NCBI GenBank assembly: GCA_021850635.1
Contig: JAJZLM010000014.1
Location: 1-36,873 of the forward strand
Length of the DNA: 36,873 nucleotides
Direction: 5' to 3'
Source of the DNA: Nanobdellota archaeon
Lineage (GTDB): Archaea; Nanobdellota; Nanobdellia; Parvarchaeales; Parvarchaeaceae
Shown here: positions 8,476-17,509 of the stretch, in pieces
Layout: the number at the start of each line of letters is the position of its first letter
How positions within the stretch are numbered: the stretch's first letter is position 1
Position numbers and translations under genes: made by a program
The notes under the pieces: generated by a model
What the model was told of the DNA's origin: nothing
Database searches by the model: none
Seen by the model: only the letters and a program-made list of their open reading frames with translations

Positions 8476-8781
8476 TTCGTTTTCATCGACTTGCTTAACA
8501 TTCATGTAAAATCCTGAATTATACTTTGACGCTATCGATTCTAAGGCAGAGGATATGGAATATAGGTTGTACTCTCCCTCGAATCTCACTTCACAAGTCG
8601 AATGGTGTGCGTCTATCCTGGTTTGCGGGATGCCATAGATTGTTCCGGCACTTAATATCTTTTGTGTCAATTCTTTAGAGACGGACAATATGTCCAATAG
8701 ACTTTTCCTGCCGATTATACCTGCTGTGCACTTCAGGTGTCGTTCCTCGAAAGTAGACAGTTCGTAAAGCCCTTCTGCCAT
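8470..8781 (-). CDS. Hypothetical protein (103 aa)
   Basis: Complete ORF, 6-nt tail-to-tail overlap with MIP18 gene, own upstream intergenic region. Confidence 0.5.
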   Translation of the reverse strand: MAEGLYELSTFEERHLKCTAGIIGRKSLLDILSVSKELTQKILSAGTIYGIPQTRIDAHHSTCEVRFEGEYNLYSISSALESIASKYNSGFYMNVKQVDENEL

Positions 8782-8906
8782 GCAGTATACATGAATTCGA
8801 CTAGTATAAAAACTTATTCTCTAAAAAAGATGTGTAGATTCATCTTAGTTAAGGCTTTTAAGCTGTGTATGCTCTACAATAATATAACAGCGCAATAATC
8901 TATAAT

Positions 8907-9446
8907 ATGGATGAAAGACCTTCGTGCACTATAAATGATTTGGCTCCTGATTTCGAAGCCGATGCGTATCACAATGGAGACCTTACAAAAGTAAAACTAA
9001 GCGCTTATAAGGGAAAATGGGTCGTATTATTCTTCTACCCAGCTGACTTCACTTTCGTGTGCCCCACTGAACTGGAAGGCTTCGCAAAAGACTATCAAAA
9101 ATTCAAGTCCAAAGGCGCTGAGGTAATAGCGGCGAGCGTGGATACGCACTATGTACATAAGGCGTGGGTCGAATTTGACAAGCGACTCTCCAACATAGCC
9201 TATCCTATGATAGCAGACAGGAACGGGAATATAAGCAGATCCTACGGTGTTCTAAACGAGTTCACCGGCAATTCAAGGAGAGGATTATTTATAATAGACC
9301 CTGAAGGATACATAAAATACATAGTTATAACCCCTGACGAAGTAGGCAGAAGCACCGAGGAAACGTACCGCGTGCTGATGGCTCTGCAGACAGGAAGTTT
9401 ATGTCCAGCTAACTGGAAAGAAGGGGAAGCTACTCTGAAAAAATGA
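8907..9446 (+). CDS. 2-Cys peroxiredoxin (AhpC/TSA)
   Basis: FFYPADFTFVCPTELEGFA peroxidatic Cys; SLCPANW resolving Cys. Confidence 0.95.
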   Translation: MDERPSCTINDLAPDFEADAYHNGDLTKVKLSAYKGKWVVLFFYPADFTFVCPTELEGFAKDYQKFKSKGAEVIAASVDTHYVHKAWVEFDKRLSNIAYPMIADRNGNISRSYGVLNEFTGNSRRGLFIIDPEGYIKYIVITPDEVGRSTEETYRVLMALQTGSLCPANWKEGEATLKK

Positions 9447-9457
9447 CCTATCAGCCG

Positions 9458-10375
9458 TCAGAACGCTATCTCTGACAAATCCTCTGGGATTATGATATCT
9501 GCTTTTATTCCCATCTCGGATTTCAATTCTGCCACTTCTTTGGCTATCTCATCAGAGTCCTCATACCTCTGGCTTAAATGAACTAGGTAGACCTTTTTCG
9601 CACCGGACTGCTTTGCTACCGTAAGCGCATCCCTGACCGTAAGGTGCATGAAAGTATAAGCCTGCTCCTGCATCTTTGAGGAAAAAGTAGATTCTATGAC
9701 TAAGATATCAGCATCCTTTGCGAACTTGGCGAGTTTTTTGCTGTAAACCAGGTCCGTTAGGTAAACTAGAGTTTTACCCTTCTTTATGTACGTGAAAACA
9801 CTCGCCTTCAATTTCTTCCCGTTTATGATCACGTCCTTTCCTAATTTTAGCGCTTTGAGCTTTACACTAGGTTTTATGCCCTCTTTCTCTATCAGTTCCT
9901 TCTTTATGTTCCTAACGTCTTCTTCCTTTACTTTGTAACCGAGGCATTTGACCGAGTGCTTTACGTTTATGGCGTAAATGGAGAAACTGCCTATCTTTTT
10001 GACTAGTTTTTCTCTCTCCGAATCTATGGTCTGGGTGTTCACCTTTAACCCTTTATAGAAGCGGTATGTTTCGAGTATATGCTTAACGCTAGCGGAAGTG
10101 CCTACTGGTCCCACTACTGTAAGCGGCTCCTCCTTCTTCATCATATTAAGGCTTTGTATTATTCCACCTACTCCCAGAGAATGGTCGCCGTGCCAATGCG
10201 TCACGAATATGTAGTCTACCGACGGGCTGAGCCCAGCAGCCCTTATCTGTCTCTGCGTACCCTCCCCGCAGTCTAACAGTATCCTTTTTCCATCAAGACT
10301 CACGTACAAGGACGGATGGTTCCTACGCTTAGTAGGAAAAGCAGATGCTGTACCTAGTATCGTTATACTTTCCAT
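9458..10375 (-). CDS. rnz: Ribonuclease Z (tRNA 3' processing)
   Basis: GTASAFPTKRRNHPSLYV, LLDCGEGTQRQ, FVTHWHGDHSLGVGG, LVHLSQRY. Confidence 0.95.
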   Translation of the reverse strand: MESITILGTASAFPTKRRNHPSLYVSLDGKRILLDCGEGTQRQIRAAGLSPSVDYIFVTHWHGDHSLGVGGIIQSLNMMKKEEPLTVVGPVGTSASVKHILETYRFYKGLKVNTQTIDSEREKLVKKIGSFSIYAINVKHSVKCLGYKVKEEDVRNIKKELIEKEGIKPSVKLKALKLGKDVIINGKKLKASVFTYIKKGKTLVYLTDLVYSKKLAKFAKDADILVIESTFSSKMQEQAYTFMHLTVRDALTVAKQSGAKKVYLVHLSQRYEDSDEIAKEVAELKSEMGIKADIIIPEDLSEIAF

Positions 10376-10422
10376 ATATATTCTGTATCTAACGATAGGA
10401 TTTAATGGTTCTTATAGCTGGT

Positions 10423-11175
10423 TTATTTAGTATTAAACAGCCTTTTGAAATTGTCATATACTTTTTGTTTGAGTATTTGGGGGTCGGTTTTACGCACAGT
10501 AGCTATATACTCCAAGAGCTTAGGTATGTTAAAGGGCGTGTTCCTACCGCTATCGGGGCTCAAGACAGGAGAATCCGTCTCAACGAAAAAATGGTCCAAG
10601 TTTAGTTGTCTAAGAAAGCTGTCCCTAGTGTACTTAATTACCCCAGTAGATACGCTTATGAAAGCCCCAAGATCGAGCGCTTTAACGTGTTGTTCTGCGT
10701 TGCCTTCAAAATTATGCATGATTATCTTGACATTAAAGCTTGGTATTATCTCAAGCATACTGGACATTGCTTTTCTGCTGTGGACTATGCAGACTTTGTT
10801 GTTCTTTTCTGCTATTTCAAGTATGTTCATGAATATCTTTTTCTGAGTATCTATCTGTTCCTCGCTCTTTTTATTGAAGTCTAAACCTACTTCTGAAATG
10901 GCGAATGCCTTGTTTGCATTGTTGAACAAGTATTGGAACCCTTTTTCTCTGCTGGCGCTTCCATATCTAGTTATGAAATCTGGGTGCAGTCCTATGCACG
11001 GTAATATATTATCATATTTCTGGCCCAAAGACAGTATTCTTTCATTTTCTTCCGGATATTCTCCAGAATTAAGGACTATGTACTCTCCAAGCTTCGATAT
11101 TATTTCCCCTCTATCGCTGTCAAAAGCGTGGTCACTCAAATGCGCGTGAATGTCCACAAATTTGATATCATCCAT
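10423..11175 (-). CDS. TatD family metal-dependent hydrolase/DNase
   Basis: FVDIHAHLSD, CIGLHPD, SEVGLDF, VCIVHSRKA, MHNFEG, FVETDSPVL. Confidence 0.92.
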   Translation of the reverse strand: MDDIKFVDIHAHLSDHAFDSDRGEIISKLGEYIVLNSGEYPEENERILSLGQKYDNILPCIGLHPDFITRYGSASREKGFQYLFNNANKAFAISEVGLDFNKKSEEQIDTQKKIFMNILEIAEKNNKVCIVHSRKAMSSMLEIIPSFNVKIIMHNFEGNAEQHVKALDLGAFISVSTGVIKYTRDSFLRQLNLDHFFVETDSPVLSPDSGRNTPFNIPKLLEYIATVRKTDPQILKQKVYDNFKRLFNTK

Positions 11176-11294
11176 GGATTAGTCTAGAAACAGCGGTTAT
11201 TAATACGTTCAAATTCGATCTGCTTTCACTATAACTCTTATTAATAATGTATGAGAAGAATAATTATTTAATCTGAATTGTGTAGTAAAGATGT

Positions 11295-11378
11295 GCCTCT
11301 ATAGCTCAGTGGTAGAGCACCTCACTTGTAATATAACAAGATATGAGGGGGTCGTGGGTCCAATCCCCACTAGAGGCT
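11295..11378 (+). tRNA. tRNA-Thr(UGU) with 12-nt intron (11331..11342) at position 37/38
   Basis: Acceptor GCCTCTA/TAGAGGC; splicing CCTCACTTGTA|ATATAACAAGAT|ATGAGG restores CCTCA-CTTGTAA-TGAGG. Confidence 0.9.
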
Positions 11379-11433
11379 ACTGCACATTTATCTGCCAGAA
11401 AATGATTAAAGCTACGGTGCTACATCAATTAAT

Positions 11434-12093
11434 ATGACAAACCCCGTAATTTTAGACAGAGAAAACGCGGAAAAGGCGCTAAAATTACTAGAAAAAAACT
11501 ACCCCAACGCAAAATATTATCTAGATTTTGTTACCCCTATAGACCTTGTCGTCGCTGCTATATTATCAGCACAAACGCATGATAGTGTAGTCAATTCTGT
11601 AACAAGAGAACTTTTCAAAAAGTACCGCACCGCAAAGGATTACGCTTCTGCTAAGGAATCGGATCTGCTTTCATACGTTAACAAGGTCACGTTCGCCGGC
11701 AATAAAGTAAAGAACATAATAAAAACGTGCAGCGTAATCGCAGATAAATACGGTGGGAAGGTTCCGGACAAGATGGATGACCTGGTAAACCTGCCTGGGA
11801 TAGGACGGAAAACTGCAAATACTATCCTGATAAACGCTTACGGGATAGTTGAGGGGATACCTGTGGATACTTGGGTGATAAAACTTTCGTATAGGATAGG
11901 GTTCAGCAGTAGCAATAAACCAGAAAAGATAGAGCAGGACCTGATTAAACTCGTGGACAAAACTCATTGGAAAAACATAGCCTACATCCTAAAGGCACAT
12001 GGTCATGAGGTATGCCATTCTTCTATGCCGCTGTGCAGCAAATGTTTTTTGAACGATATCTGTCCAAAGAATGGGGTCGAAAAACACGGTTGA
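11434..12093 (+). CDS. nth: Endonuclease III (HhH-GPD DNA glycosylase/AP lyase, 4Fe-4S)
   Basis: LPGIGRKTANTIL, VDTWVIKLSYRIGF, C-x6-C-x2-C-x5-C cluster. Confidence 0.95.
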   Translation: MTNPVILDRENAEKALKLLEKNYPNAKYYLDFVTPIDLVVAAILSAQTHDSVVNSVTRELFKKYRTAKDYASAKESDLLSYVNKVTFAGNKVKNIIKTCSVIADKYGGKVPDKMDDLVNLPGIGRKTANTILINAYGIVEGIPVDTWVIKLSYRIGFSSSNKPEKIEQDLIKLVDKTHWKNIAYILKAHGHEVCHSSMPLCSKCFLNDICPKNGVEKHG

Positions 12094-12099
12094 TATTCA

Positions 12100-12813
12100 T
12101 CAAACCTTCAGATCAGATACATTATGGTTCTTCCCGTGAGATACACATATCAAATCAGGAGCTAACTCCCTTACTTTCTTAATGCTACCAAGCATCGAAA
12201 TATAATCATCAAAGAAAGGATGTGCGATTAAAGAACTCGGTGTCCCTTTAAGCAAGTCGCCGACTATTACGGTCTTTGTGTCCGGCAGATAAATGGAAAT
12301 AGAATCAGCGGTGTGCCCAGGTGTTTCCAATATCTTTGCATTCATGTGCATGCTTTCTGGGAATACGCCTTCTTTTAATATCATATCCGGCTTTACAAAC
12401 TTCGGTTTTATCAGTTTCGCCGAGTCCAGTACCTTTAAAAGAGCCACCATCGCTTTGGCTCCGAAACTCTTAGTATTTTTTGCAACTGGCAAAAGGAGCC
12501 CGTCAGTGCCGTCTATATATCTTACGCCCTTTTCATTTATCCCAAGCATAGCCCCAGACAGCTTCTTGATATCTGCAGCGCTACCGAAGTGATCTATATG
12601 GGCGTGAGTAAGAAGGATGTACTTTATGTCATTTACGGATTTCCCTATGTTGTTAACGTAGCTTATTATCTTACCCGAGCTTTTTGACATGCCGGTATCT
12701 ATCAGTATAAGACTGCCGTCTGTCGCTTCGAGTAAAAACGCCTTCACTTTTCCTAAGTATATTTCGTGCAGACTGTCGTTTAGTTTCTGACCGAGCTTGT
12801 TATTTTCCATCAC
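12100..12813 (-). CDS. Metallo-beta-lactamase fold hydrolase
   Basis: LLTHAHIDHFGSAADI (HxHxDH), LETPGHTADSISIYLP, VGDLLKG. Confidence 0.9.
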   Translation of the reverse strand: MMENNKLGQKLNDSLHEIYLGKVKAFLLEATDGSLILIDTGMSKSSGKIISYVNNIGKSVNDIKYILLTHAHIDHFGSAADIKKLSGAMLGINEKGVRYIDGTDGLLLPVAKNTKSFGAKAMVALLKVLDSAKLIKPKFVKPDMILKEGVFPESMHMNAKILETPGHTADSISIYLPDTKTVIVGDLLKGTPSSLIAHPFFDDYISMLGSIKKVRELAPDLICVSHGKNHNVSDLKV

Positions 12814-12911
12814 ATTATGATTGTTTTTCGCTATTTAAGATTATCGGGCTCGGAAGCTACCCTTCTCATCACAGCTTTCGCTCAGAAGGTGTTCATATCG
12901 TCATAGCCCGT

Positions 12912-13478
12912 TCAAGGCAACAGCGGTATACCGCTGGACGCGTTTGCACCGCCATTGTTTAAACTCGTATATACAAGAAGCATAGTTATATTATCACCTT
13001 CAAGTTGCTTAAGGTTAACGGAAGAGAGTAAAGGGGCTCCATTGCCGTTATACAAGGAGAAACCGTCTCCGGATGAATAGAATACTAGCCACTCATAAGT
13101 CGCATTGCTACATAAAGGCGCCAAAAACTGGGTCGAATACAGACATTCAAGCTGGCCGCTTGATTCGTTATAAGTTATGTTATTCTGACTTACTATTGCA
13201 TTTGTGAACTGCATAAGGTTAGTAGCGTTTGTAGACGAAATTATATCGCTTATGGGTGTGTAATAGACTCCCCCTATAGCCGACATGTTCTGACCGGAGA
13301 ACGTTAGCGGTACCCTGTTAAGTAGCGGGGAGCTAGAATTTATCATGTTATTAGGTACGAGTATCTCGTATGTAAAAGGCGTACTATTCGGAACTTTTGG
13401 TATGAAAAACATTATAGATGCTACGAAAGCTATGGCTATGAAAATTGCAACTATCTGTTTTATTAATCTTTTTACCAT
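12912..13478 (-). CDS. Membrane-anchored extracytoplasmic protein, unknown
   Basis: N-terminal TM then Ser/Asn-rich ectodomain; 10 nt downstream of permease gene. Confidence 0.55.
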   Translation of the reverse strand: MVKRLIKQIVAIFIAIAFVASIMFFIPKVPNSTPFTYEILVPNNMINSSSPLLNRVPLTFSGQNMSAIGGVYYTPISDIISSTNATNLMQFTNAIVSQNNITYNESSGQLECLYSTQFLAPLCSNATYEWLVFYSSGDGFSLYNGNGAPLLSSVNLKQLEGDNITMLLVYTSLNNGGANASSGIPLLP

Positions 13479-13488
13479 ACAAGGATGT

Positions 13489-14817
13489 TCACCTTAATAG
13501 TATATATCCTATTATAGCGATCGCGATTATTATACCTAATCCTATCAGGAAAGAGACTGGGGATAACAGTATAAGCGCTATCAAAAGCAGCCCTACGAAG
13601 AAACCGAACAGCGATCTTGCCGGTGTTTTACTTTTAGTGTAATGGAACCCGTATCCTATAGCAAAGAACGCAAATGCAGCTGCAAACGACAGTGCACTCA
13701 GTATGATTATCGGTATATAGACGAACAGAGTGCCTGGGATTATCGTTAGTATGTTCGAAAATATGGTTATGAGGAATATAGGTACAGCTGCAGCGACTAG
13801 CAGTTTCATGTTTTGATTGCCTACCAAGAATCTCGGCATAAGGCCGTCTTTGGCCATGTCATTGAGCGTCTTACTCGAAGAGTTCATCAAGGTGAAAGCC
13901 ATCGTAAGTATTACGACTATTGACAACCCTATTATTATCTCTTGTAATAGGCTGCTGAAGCTTGAAGTTATTACATTGGTAGTGAAAACGGAGGTAAGGT
14001 TAAGCTGTATAGCTCCAGATGTTAGTCCTCCTCCTGTTTCGTATACGAAAAACTGTATTAAAGTGAATATTACTATTAGAGTAAACATGGTGTATATCAA
14101 AGCTCTGGCTACTTTTGATCTGTCTTTTCCATTATAAGCTATCGAGATTCCTTCGAATCCCCCGTACATCCATAGAAGGACAAGAAGAGCTAGAGATATG
14201 GGGACTAAGCCCGTAAGGGAAGCAAAAGGAGCTTGCGAATTTATTGGGTTGCTACCGTGCGTCGCTACGGCTACGAGTCCTATGATTATCAGCAATGCGA
14301 CGAAGAATATCTTTATCAATCCAGAGATAGTGTGCCCTGTACGATTATAAGACAAAAGCCCCCACATAAGCAGGAACGCTATATCGACTATTGCTATCGA
14401 CAAGTATATGTTTAGACCAAAATATAGGGAGAGTTCTCCGACAGAAGCTATGCCCGCAGCTGTTATAGTTATTATAAAAGACACGAGCAATAGAAACCCA
14501 AATATGAACGAATACTCCTTACCGAGCGTCTCCTTTAGGAACCTGTACGGGTCATGGCTGTGGGTCAGCGATATATCATATATTAAAATAGCTATCAGAA
14601 GAGCTATGAATCCTGCCCCTATCACAAGATATACGGACAACGGTCCGCCATAGAATAGAGCTATAAAGACAGGAAGTACGAGTATCCCAAGGCCTATTAT
14701 ACCAGCGACACCATAAAGGTACAATTCGCCCACAGTGTGTTCTTTTACAGTGGATGTCTTTCTTTTACCGATTGTGGGCCTTCTCTTAACCCTTTTTTGC
14801 ATTATCAATAAATGCAC
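13489..14817 (-). CDS. APC-family amino acid permease
   Basis: Multi-TM with GIIGLGILVLPVFIALFYGGPL near N-terminus and MYGGFEGISIAYNGKDRSKVARALIYT. Confidence 0.85.
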   Translation of the reverse strand: MHLLIMQKRVKRRPTIGKRKTSTVKEHTVGELYLYGVAGIIGLGILVLPVFIALFYGGPLSVYLVIGAGFIALLIAILIYDISLTHSHDPYRFLKETLGKEYSFIFGFLLLVSFIITITAAGIASVGELSLYFGLNIYLSIAIVDIAFLLMWGLLSYNRTGHTISGLIKIFFVALLIIIGLVAVATHGSNPINSQAPFASLTGLVPISLALLVLLWMYGGFEGISIAYNGKDRSKVARALIYTMFTLIVIFTLIQFFVYETGGGLTSGAIQLNLTSVFTTNVITSSFSSLLQEIIIGLSIVVILTMAFTLMNSSSKTLNDMAKDGLMPRFLVGNQNMKLLVAAAVPIFLITIFSNILTIIPGTLFVYIPIIILSALSFAAAFAFFAIGYGFHYTKSKTPARSLFGFFVGLLLIALILLSPVSFLIGLGIIIAIAIIGYILLR

Positions 14818-14902
14818 GGCGAGATATAAATAGCTATTCCGCGGCTGAGTGGCTATACAGCTGTGATAATTGTTTTATACTTCATACTGCAATTATTGTT
14901 GG

Positions 14903-15250
14903 ATGGAAGAGATATTATACATCATATACGGGAACCACCCGAAAAGCAAGAAACTCCACGGTGAAGCCGCCAAAATAATAAACTTCATCAGAGAAAAGCA
15001 CTCGGTGAGCCGTGATGAACTGGCGTCATTTCTTAACATAGACCTGCGCTCTCAGAACGGAAAGAAACACTTCTATAACCTCATATCTCCGATGTTCGAC
15101 AAGGTGCTTGTATCGGAACACCACGGCAAAACCGTTTATTATCATCTTTCTTACGATCTGTTCAGGGTTTATCTGGATAATATAAGAAGAAAAGCTAAAT
15201 ACTACCTTACGAGGCAGTCTGAGGACCAGACTGAGGAAGAAGAGGAATGA
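14903..15250 (+). CDS. Winged-helix-like DNA-binding protein (115 aa)
   Basis: IINFIREKHSVSRDELASFLNIDLRSQNGKKHFYNLISPMFDKVLVSEHHGKTVYYHLS; ATGA overlap with adenosyltransferase. Confidence 0.6.
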   Translation: MEEILYIIYGNHPKSKKLHGEAAKIINFIREKHSVSRDELASFLNIDLRSQNGKKHFYNLISPMFDKVLVSEHHGKTVYYHLSYDLFRVYLDNIRRKAKYYLTRQSEDQTEEEEE

Positions 15251-15774
15251 AATATAAATTCGGCAGCGGAGACGATGGGAGGACTAGCACATACGGCGGA
15301 AGAGTCAATAAGACCGACGTGCTAATAAAGGCTATAGGTGATATAGACGAGCTAAGTGCTTTCATAGGCAACGCGATGTCAAACCTAAGCGATTCTAAAG
15401 TATACGATACTTTGAAGTCTATAGAATACGACCTATATCTTATAAGTGCGAACATCGCAGGCTACAAAAAAGAGAAAGATGTAAAAAAGATATCCGAGGA
15501 CGACGTTGCTAGATTGGATAATGAAATATTGGTTTATTCTAAGAACCTGAATGATATAACTGGTTTTGTGTACCCTAATGGCAGCATGTCTGCCACATCC
15601 ATAAACATCTGCAGGACTATAGCCAGAAGAGCTGAAAGGAGCGTGCTCGAAGTAAAGGATTCTGATGCTTCAGTAAAAAGATACATGAATAGGCTGTCTT
15701 CCCTTCTTTTTGTTATGTTCAGATACTTGAACAATGCAGACGAATCCAATGAGGAGAAATTTAACAAAGATTAG
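15247..15774 (+). CDS. ATP:cob(I)alamin adenosyltransferase (PduO/MMAB type)
   Basis: GDDGRTSTYGGRVNKTD, IGDIDELSAFIGNA, RTIARRAERSV, YMNRLSSLLFVMFRYLN. Confidence 0.93.
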   Translation: MKYKFGSGDDGRTSTYGGRVNKTDVLIKAIGDIDELSAFIGNAMSNLSDSKVYDTLKSIEYDLYLISANIAGYKKEKDVKKISEDDVARLDNEILVYSKNLNDITGFVYPNGSMSATSINICRTIARRAERSVLEVKDSDASVKRYMNRLSSLLFVMFRYLNNADESNEEKFNKD

Positions 15775-15784
15775 GTACACAGTT

Positions 15785-16300
15785 TCAAACTACAATAGCT
15801 CTAGTCCTTATACCCAATTTTTTGCCGATTTTATGAGCAGCTGTCTTTGCATGTACAAGATTGACATCCCCAACATGTATCTCAAACAGCCTTCCACCCG
15901 CTCTGACTACGGCTGCAAGTCCTATAGGTTTTCCAAATGATTTCTGCATACCTGACGAGAAACGGTCGGCTCCTGCACCAGTAGCAAGTTTGTGCTCCCT
16001 GAGAACTTGGTGTGGGTAGGCTATCACAATAAGATGAAAGTTCTGGTCCCCTACATTGTCTGTAAGGTACTTGTTCGCGACGATTCTCGCAGCTTCTATT
16101 GCATTATCCCTTATCTGGAGAGTGTTCTCCGACAAAACCATCACCATCCTATCAAATTTCTGCTTGCTGTTGCCAGAGTGGTACTGCGTTATCTTCGGGG
16201 ATTGAGCCATTTTGACGTAATTTGTAGCCTTATATTTAGACTTCCTAGTATAAGGTATCTTCAGTCCTCTGTACGACCTTCCAGGTCTAAGTTTTCCCAT
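15785..16300 (-). CDS. rpl10e: 50S ribosomal protein L10e/L16 (uL16)
   Basis: MGKLRPGRSYRGLKIPYTRKSK...ATGAGADRFSSGMQKSFGKPIGLAAVVRAGGRLF. Confidence 0.95.
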   Translation of the reverse strand: MGKLRPGRSYRGLKIPYTRKSKYKATNYVKMAQSPKITQYHSGNSKQKFDRMVMVLSENTLQIRDNAIEAARIVANKYLTDNVGDQNFHLIVIAYPHQVLREHKLATGAGADRFSSGMQKSFGKPIGLAAVVRAGGRLFEIHVGDVNLVHAKTAAHKIGKKLGIRTRAIVV

Positions 16301-16381
16301 ATCCTATATCCATTTATTTGGAAATTTACTCTATTTAAAGCTTGGCGGACCCCGCCATCGTCGGTTCTGTCATCTAGTGGT

Positions 16382-17509
16382 TCAGTCTAGAAAATTCTTT
16401 TCTTTTAGCTTTTCTGGGAGATAATGCTCGGTCATGAATGAAAGACCCTTTGCGGTAAATGCATCGAGTTCGACTTTAGCGCCAAGCTTCTCCATCTTGC
16501 TCAGCTCTTCCATCCATTGCTTGCTTTTCTTGAACCATTCATAGTTCTTTATCTGATTTAACCTAGATATGTCAACGTCCTTAAATTTGATGAGATGTCT
16601 TTTAAGTCCATATCTTTCTATATCATCCATAGTTAGTCCCATGAACTTCGCTTCGGGAAGAGCCAGCTTGTCAGATGCGCTTGCTAAGGTTATAGAACCG
16701 AACTTTATCGTGGAATATATGTATACCCCCCATATATCACCATCTGTCAGTATATACACCGGCAGATTGTGCTCCTTGTTAAGTCTCTGCAAAAGCCGTC
16801 TTATTCCTCTAGTAGCCTGCCCCTGACTTGCTATTATTATGCAGTTGAGCTTCTTCCACGCTTTGTCCTCGTTTAGTCTGTCCCATATAGTCTGCTTTTC
16901 CATGTATATCACGAATTTAGCGTCTATTTTCTTGAATATCAGGTCCTCGACGTTGCTAGGTATAGCCCAGCCGCCGCTCCCCATCTTTGACCAGTCTATA
17001 ACATCTCCTCTGTCTTCTACTACGACCTCTCCTGCCACAGCTCCGGCTTTATTAGCATTTATATGCAGTTGCTCCCTCGTTAGATCGGTTATCAGCTCTA
17101 AGTCCTCGATAGCTTTATTTGTCTCGGTTTGATCGTCTACTATGTCTATTTTCGTCCCAGGTATAGTCCTTCTTACCTGATAGAAAGCTGACCTTAGGCT
17201 TGTGTGCTTATCACTCTGTATAAGTTCTTTACTTAGAGCCGCCATCGCCACAGTCTGCACGAATTTTCTAACGTGTCCGACGTTTAGGAAATACCTTCTC
17301 GACAGTCCGCTTCCCATCATTAGTATCCTCTTTTCCTCGCTGTATGTCACATTCGACAATCCTCTGGTTGGAAGATCAAAATAAGGATTCTCTCCTTTGG
17401 ATATCTGATCGTATATTTTCTGTCCTAACTTGTCTAGAATTTCAGTGTTCTTTTTCTTCGATCCTTTTGTGTTGTCCGCCATATCCTCATTCTTCTCCGC
17501 TGCCATCAT
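16382..17509 (-). CDS. top6A: DNA topoisomerase VI subunit A (Spo11-like)
   Basis: ESTs-like context: LMMGSGLSRRYFLNVGHVRKFVQT, SLRSAFYQVRRTIPGTK, VYILTDGDIWGVYIYSTIKFGS; start may be downstream Met at 17482. Confidence 0.96.
   Translation of the reverse strand: MMAAEKNEDMADNTKGSKKKNTEILDKLGQKIYDQISKGENPYFDLPTRGLSNVTYSEEKRILMMGSGLSRRYFLNVGHVRKFVQTVAMAALSKELIQSDKHTSLRSAFYQVRRTIPGTKIDIVDDQTETNKAIEDLELITDLTREQLHINANKAGAVAGEVVVEDRGDVIDWSKMGSGGWAIPSNVEDLIFKKIDAKFVIYMEKQTIWDRLNEDKAWKKLNCIIIASQGQATRGIRRLLQRLNKEHNLPVYILTDGDIWGVYIYSTIKFGSITLASASDKLALPEAKFMGLTMDDIERYGLKRHLIKFKDVDISRLNQIKNYEWFKKSKQWMEELSKMEKLGAKVELDAFTAKGLSFMTEHYLPEKLKEKNFLD

Noticed and set aside
9458-10375. THWHGDH instead of the more usual THLHGDH in RNase Z as a functional anomaly
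   Set aside because: Metal-binding His/Asp residues are intact; the substituted position is not a ligand
10606-10884. ORFs opposite TatD (10405-10605, 10445-10846, 10606-10884, 10874-11149)
   Set aside because: TatD on the minus strand has all family motifs; these are antisense shadows
13817-14137. Long antisense ORFs opposite the permease, Topo VI, FtsY, EF-1alpha and ABC genes (e.g. 13817-14137, 23924-24685, 35428-35880)
   Set aside because: Opposite strand encodes clear conserved families; these lack family signatures and have low-complexity Ser/Phe composition typical of antisense reading
16363-16420. Functional split-tRNA-Glu 5' half
   Set aside because: D stem does not pair and the sequence runs straight into the top6A coding end without a plausible anticodon arm or BHB leader; kept only as a tRNA-like fragment
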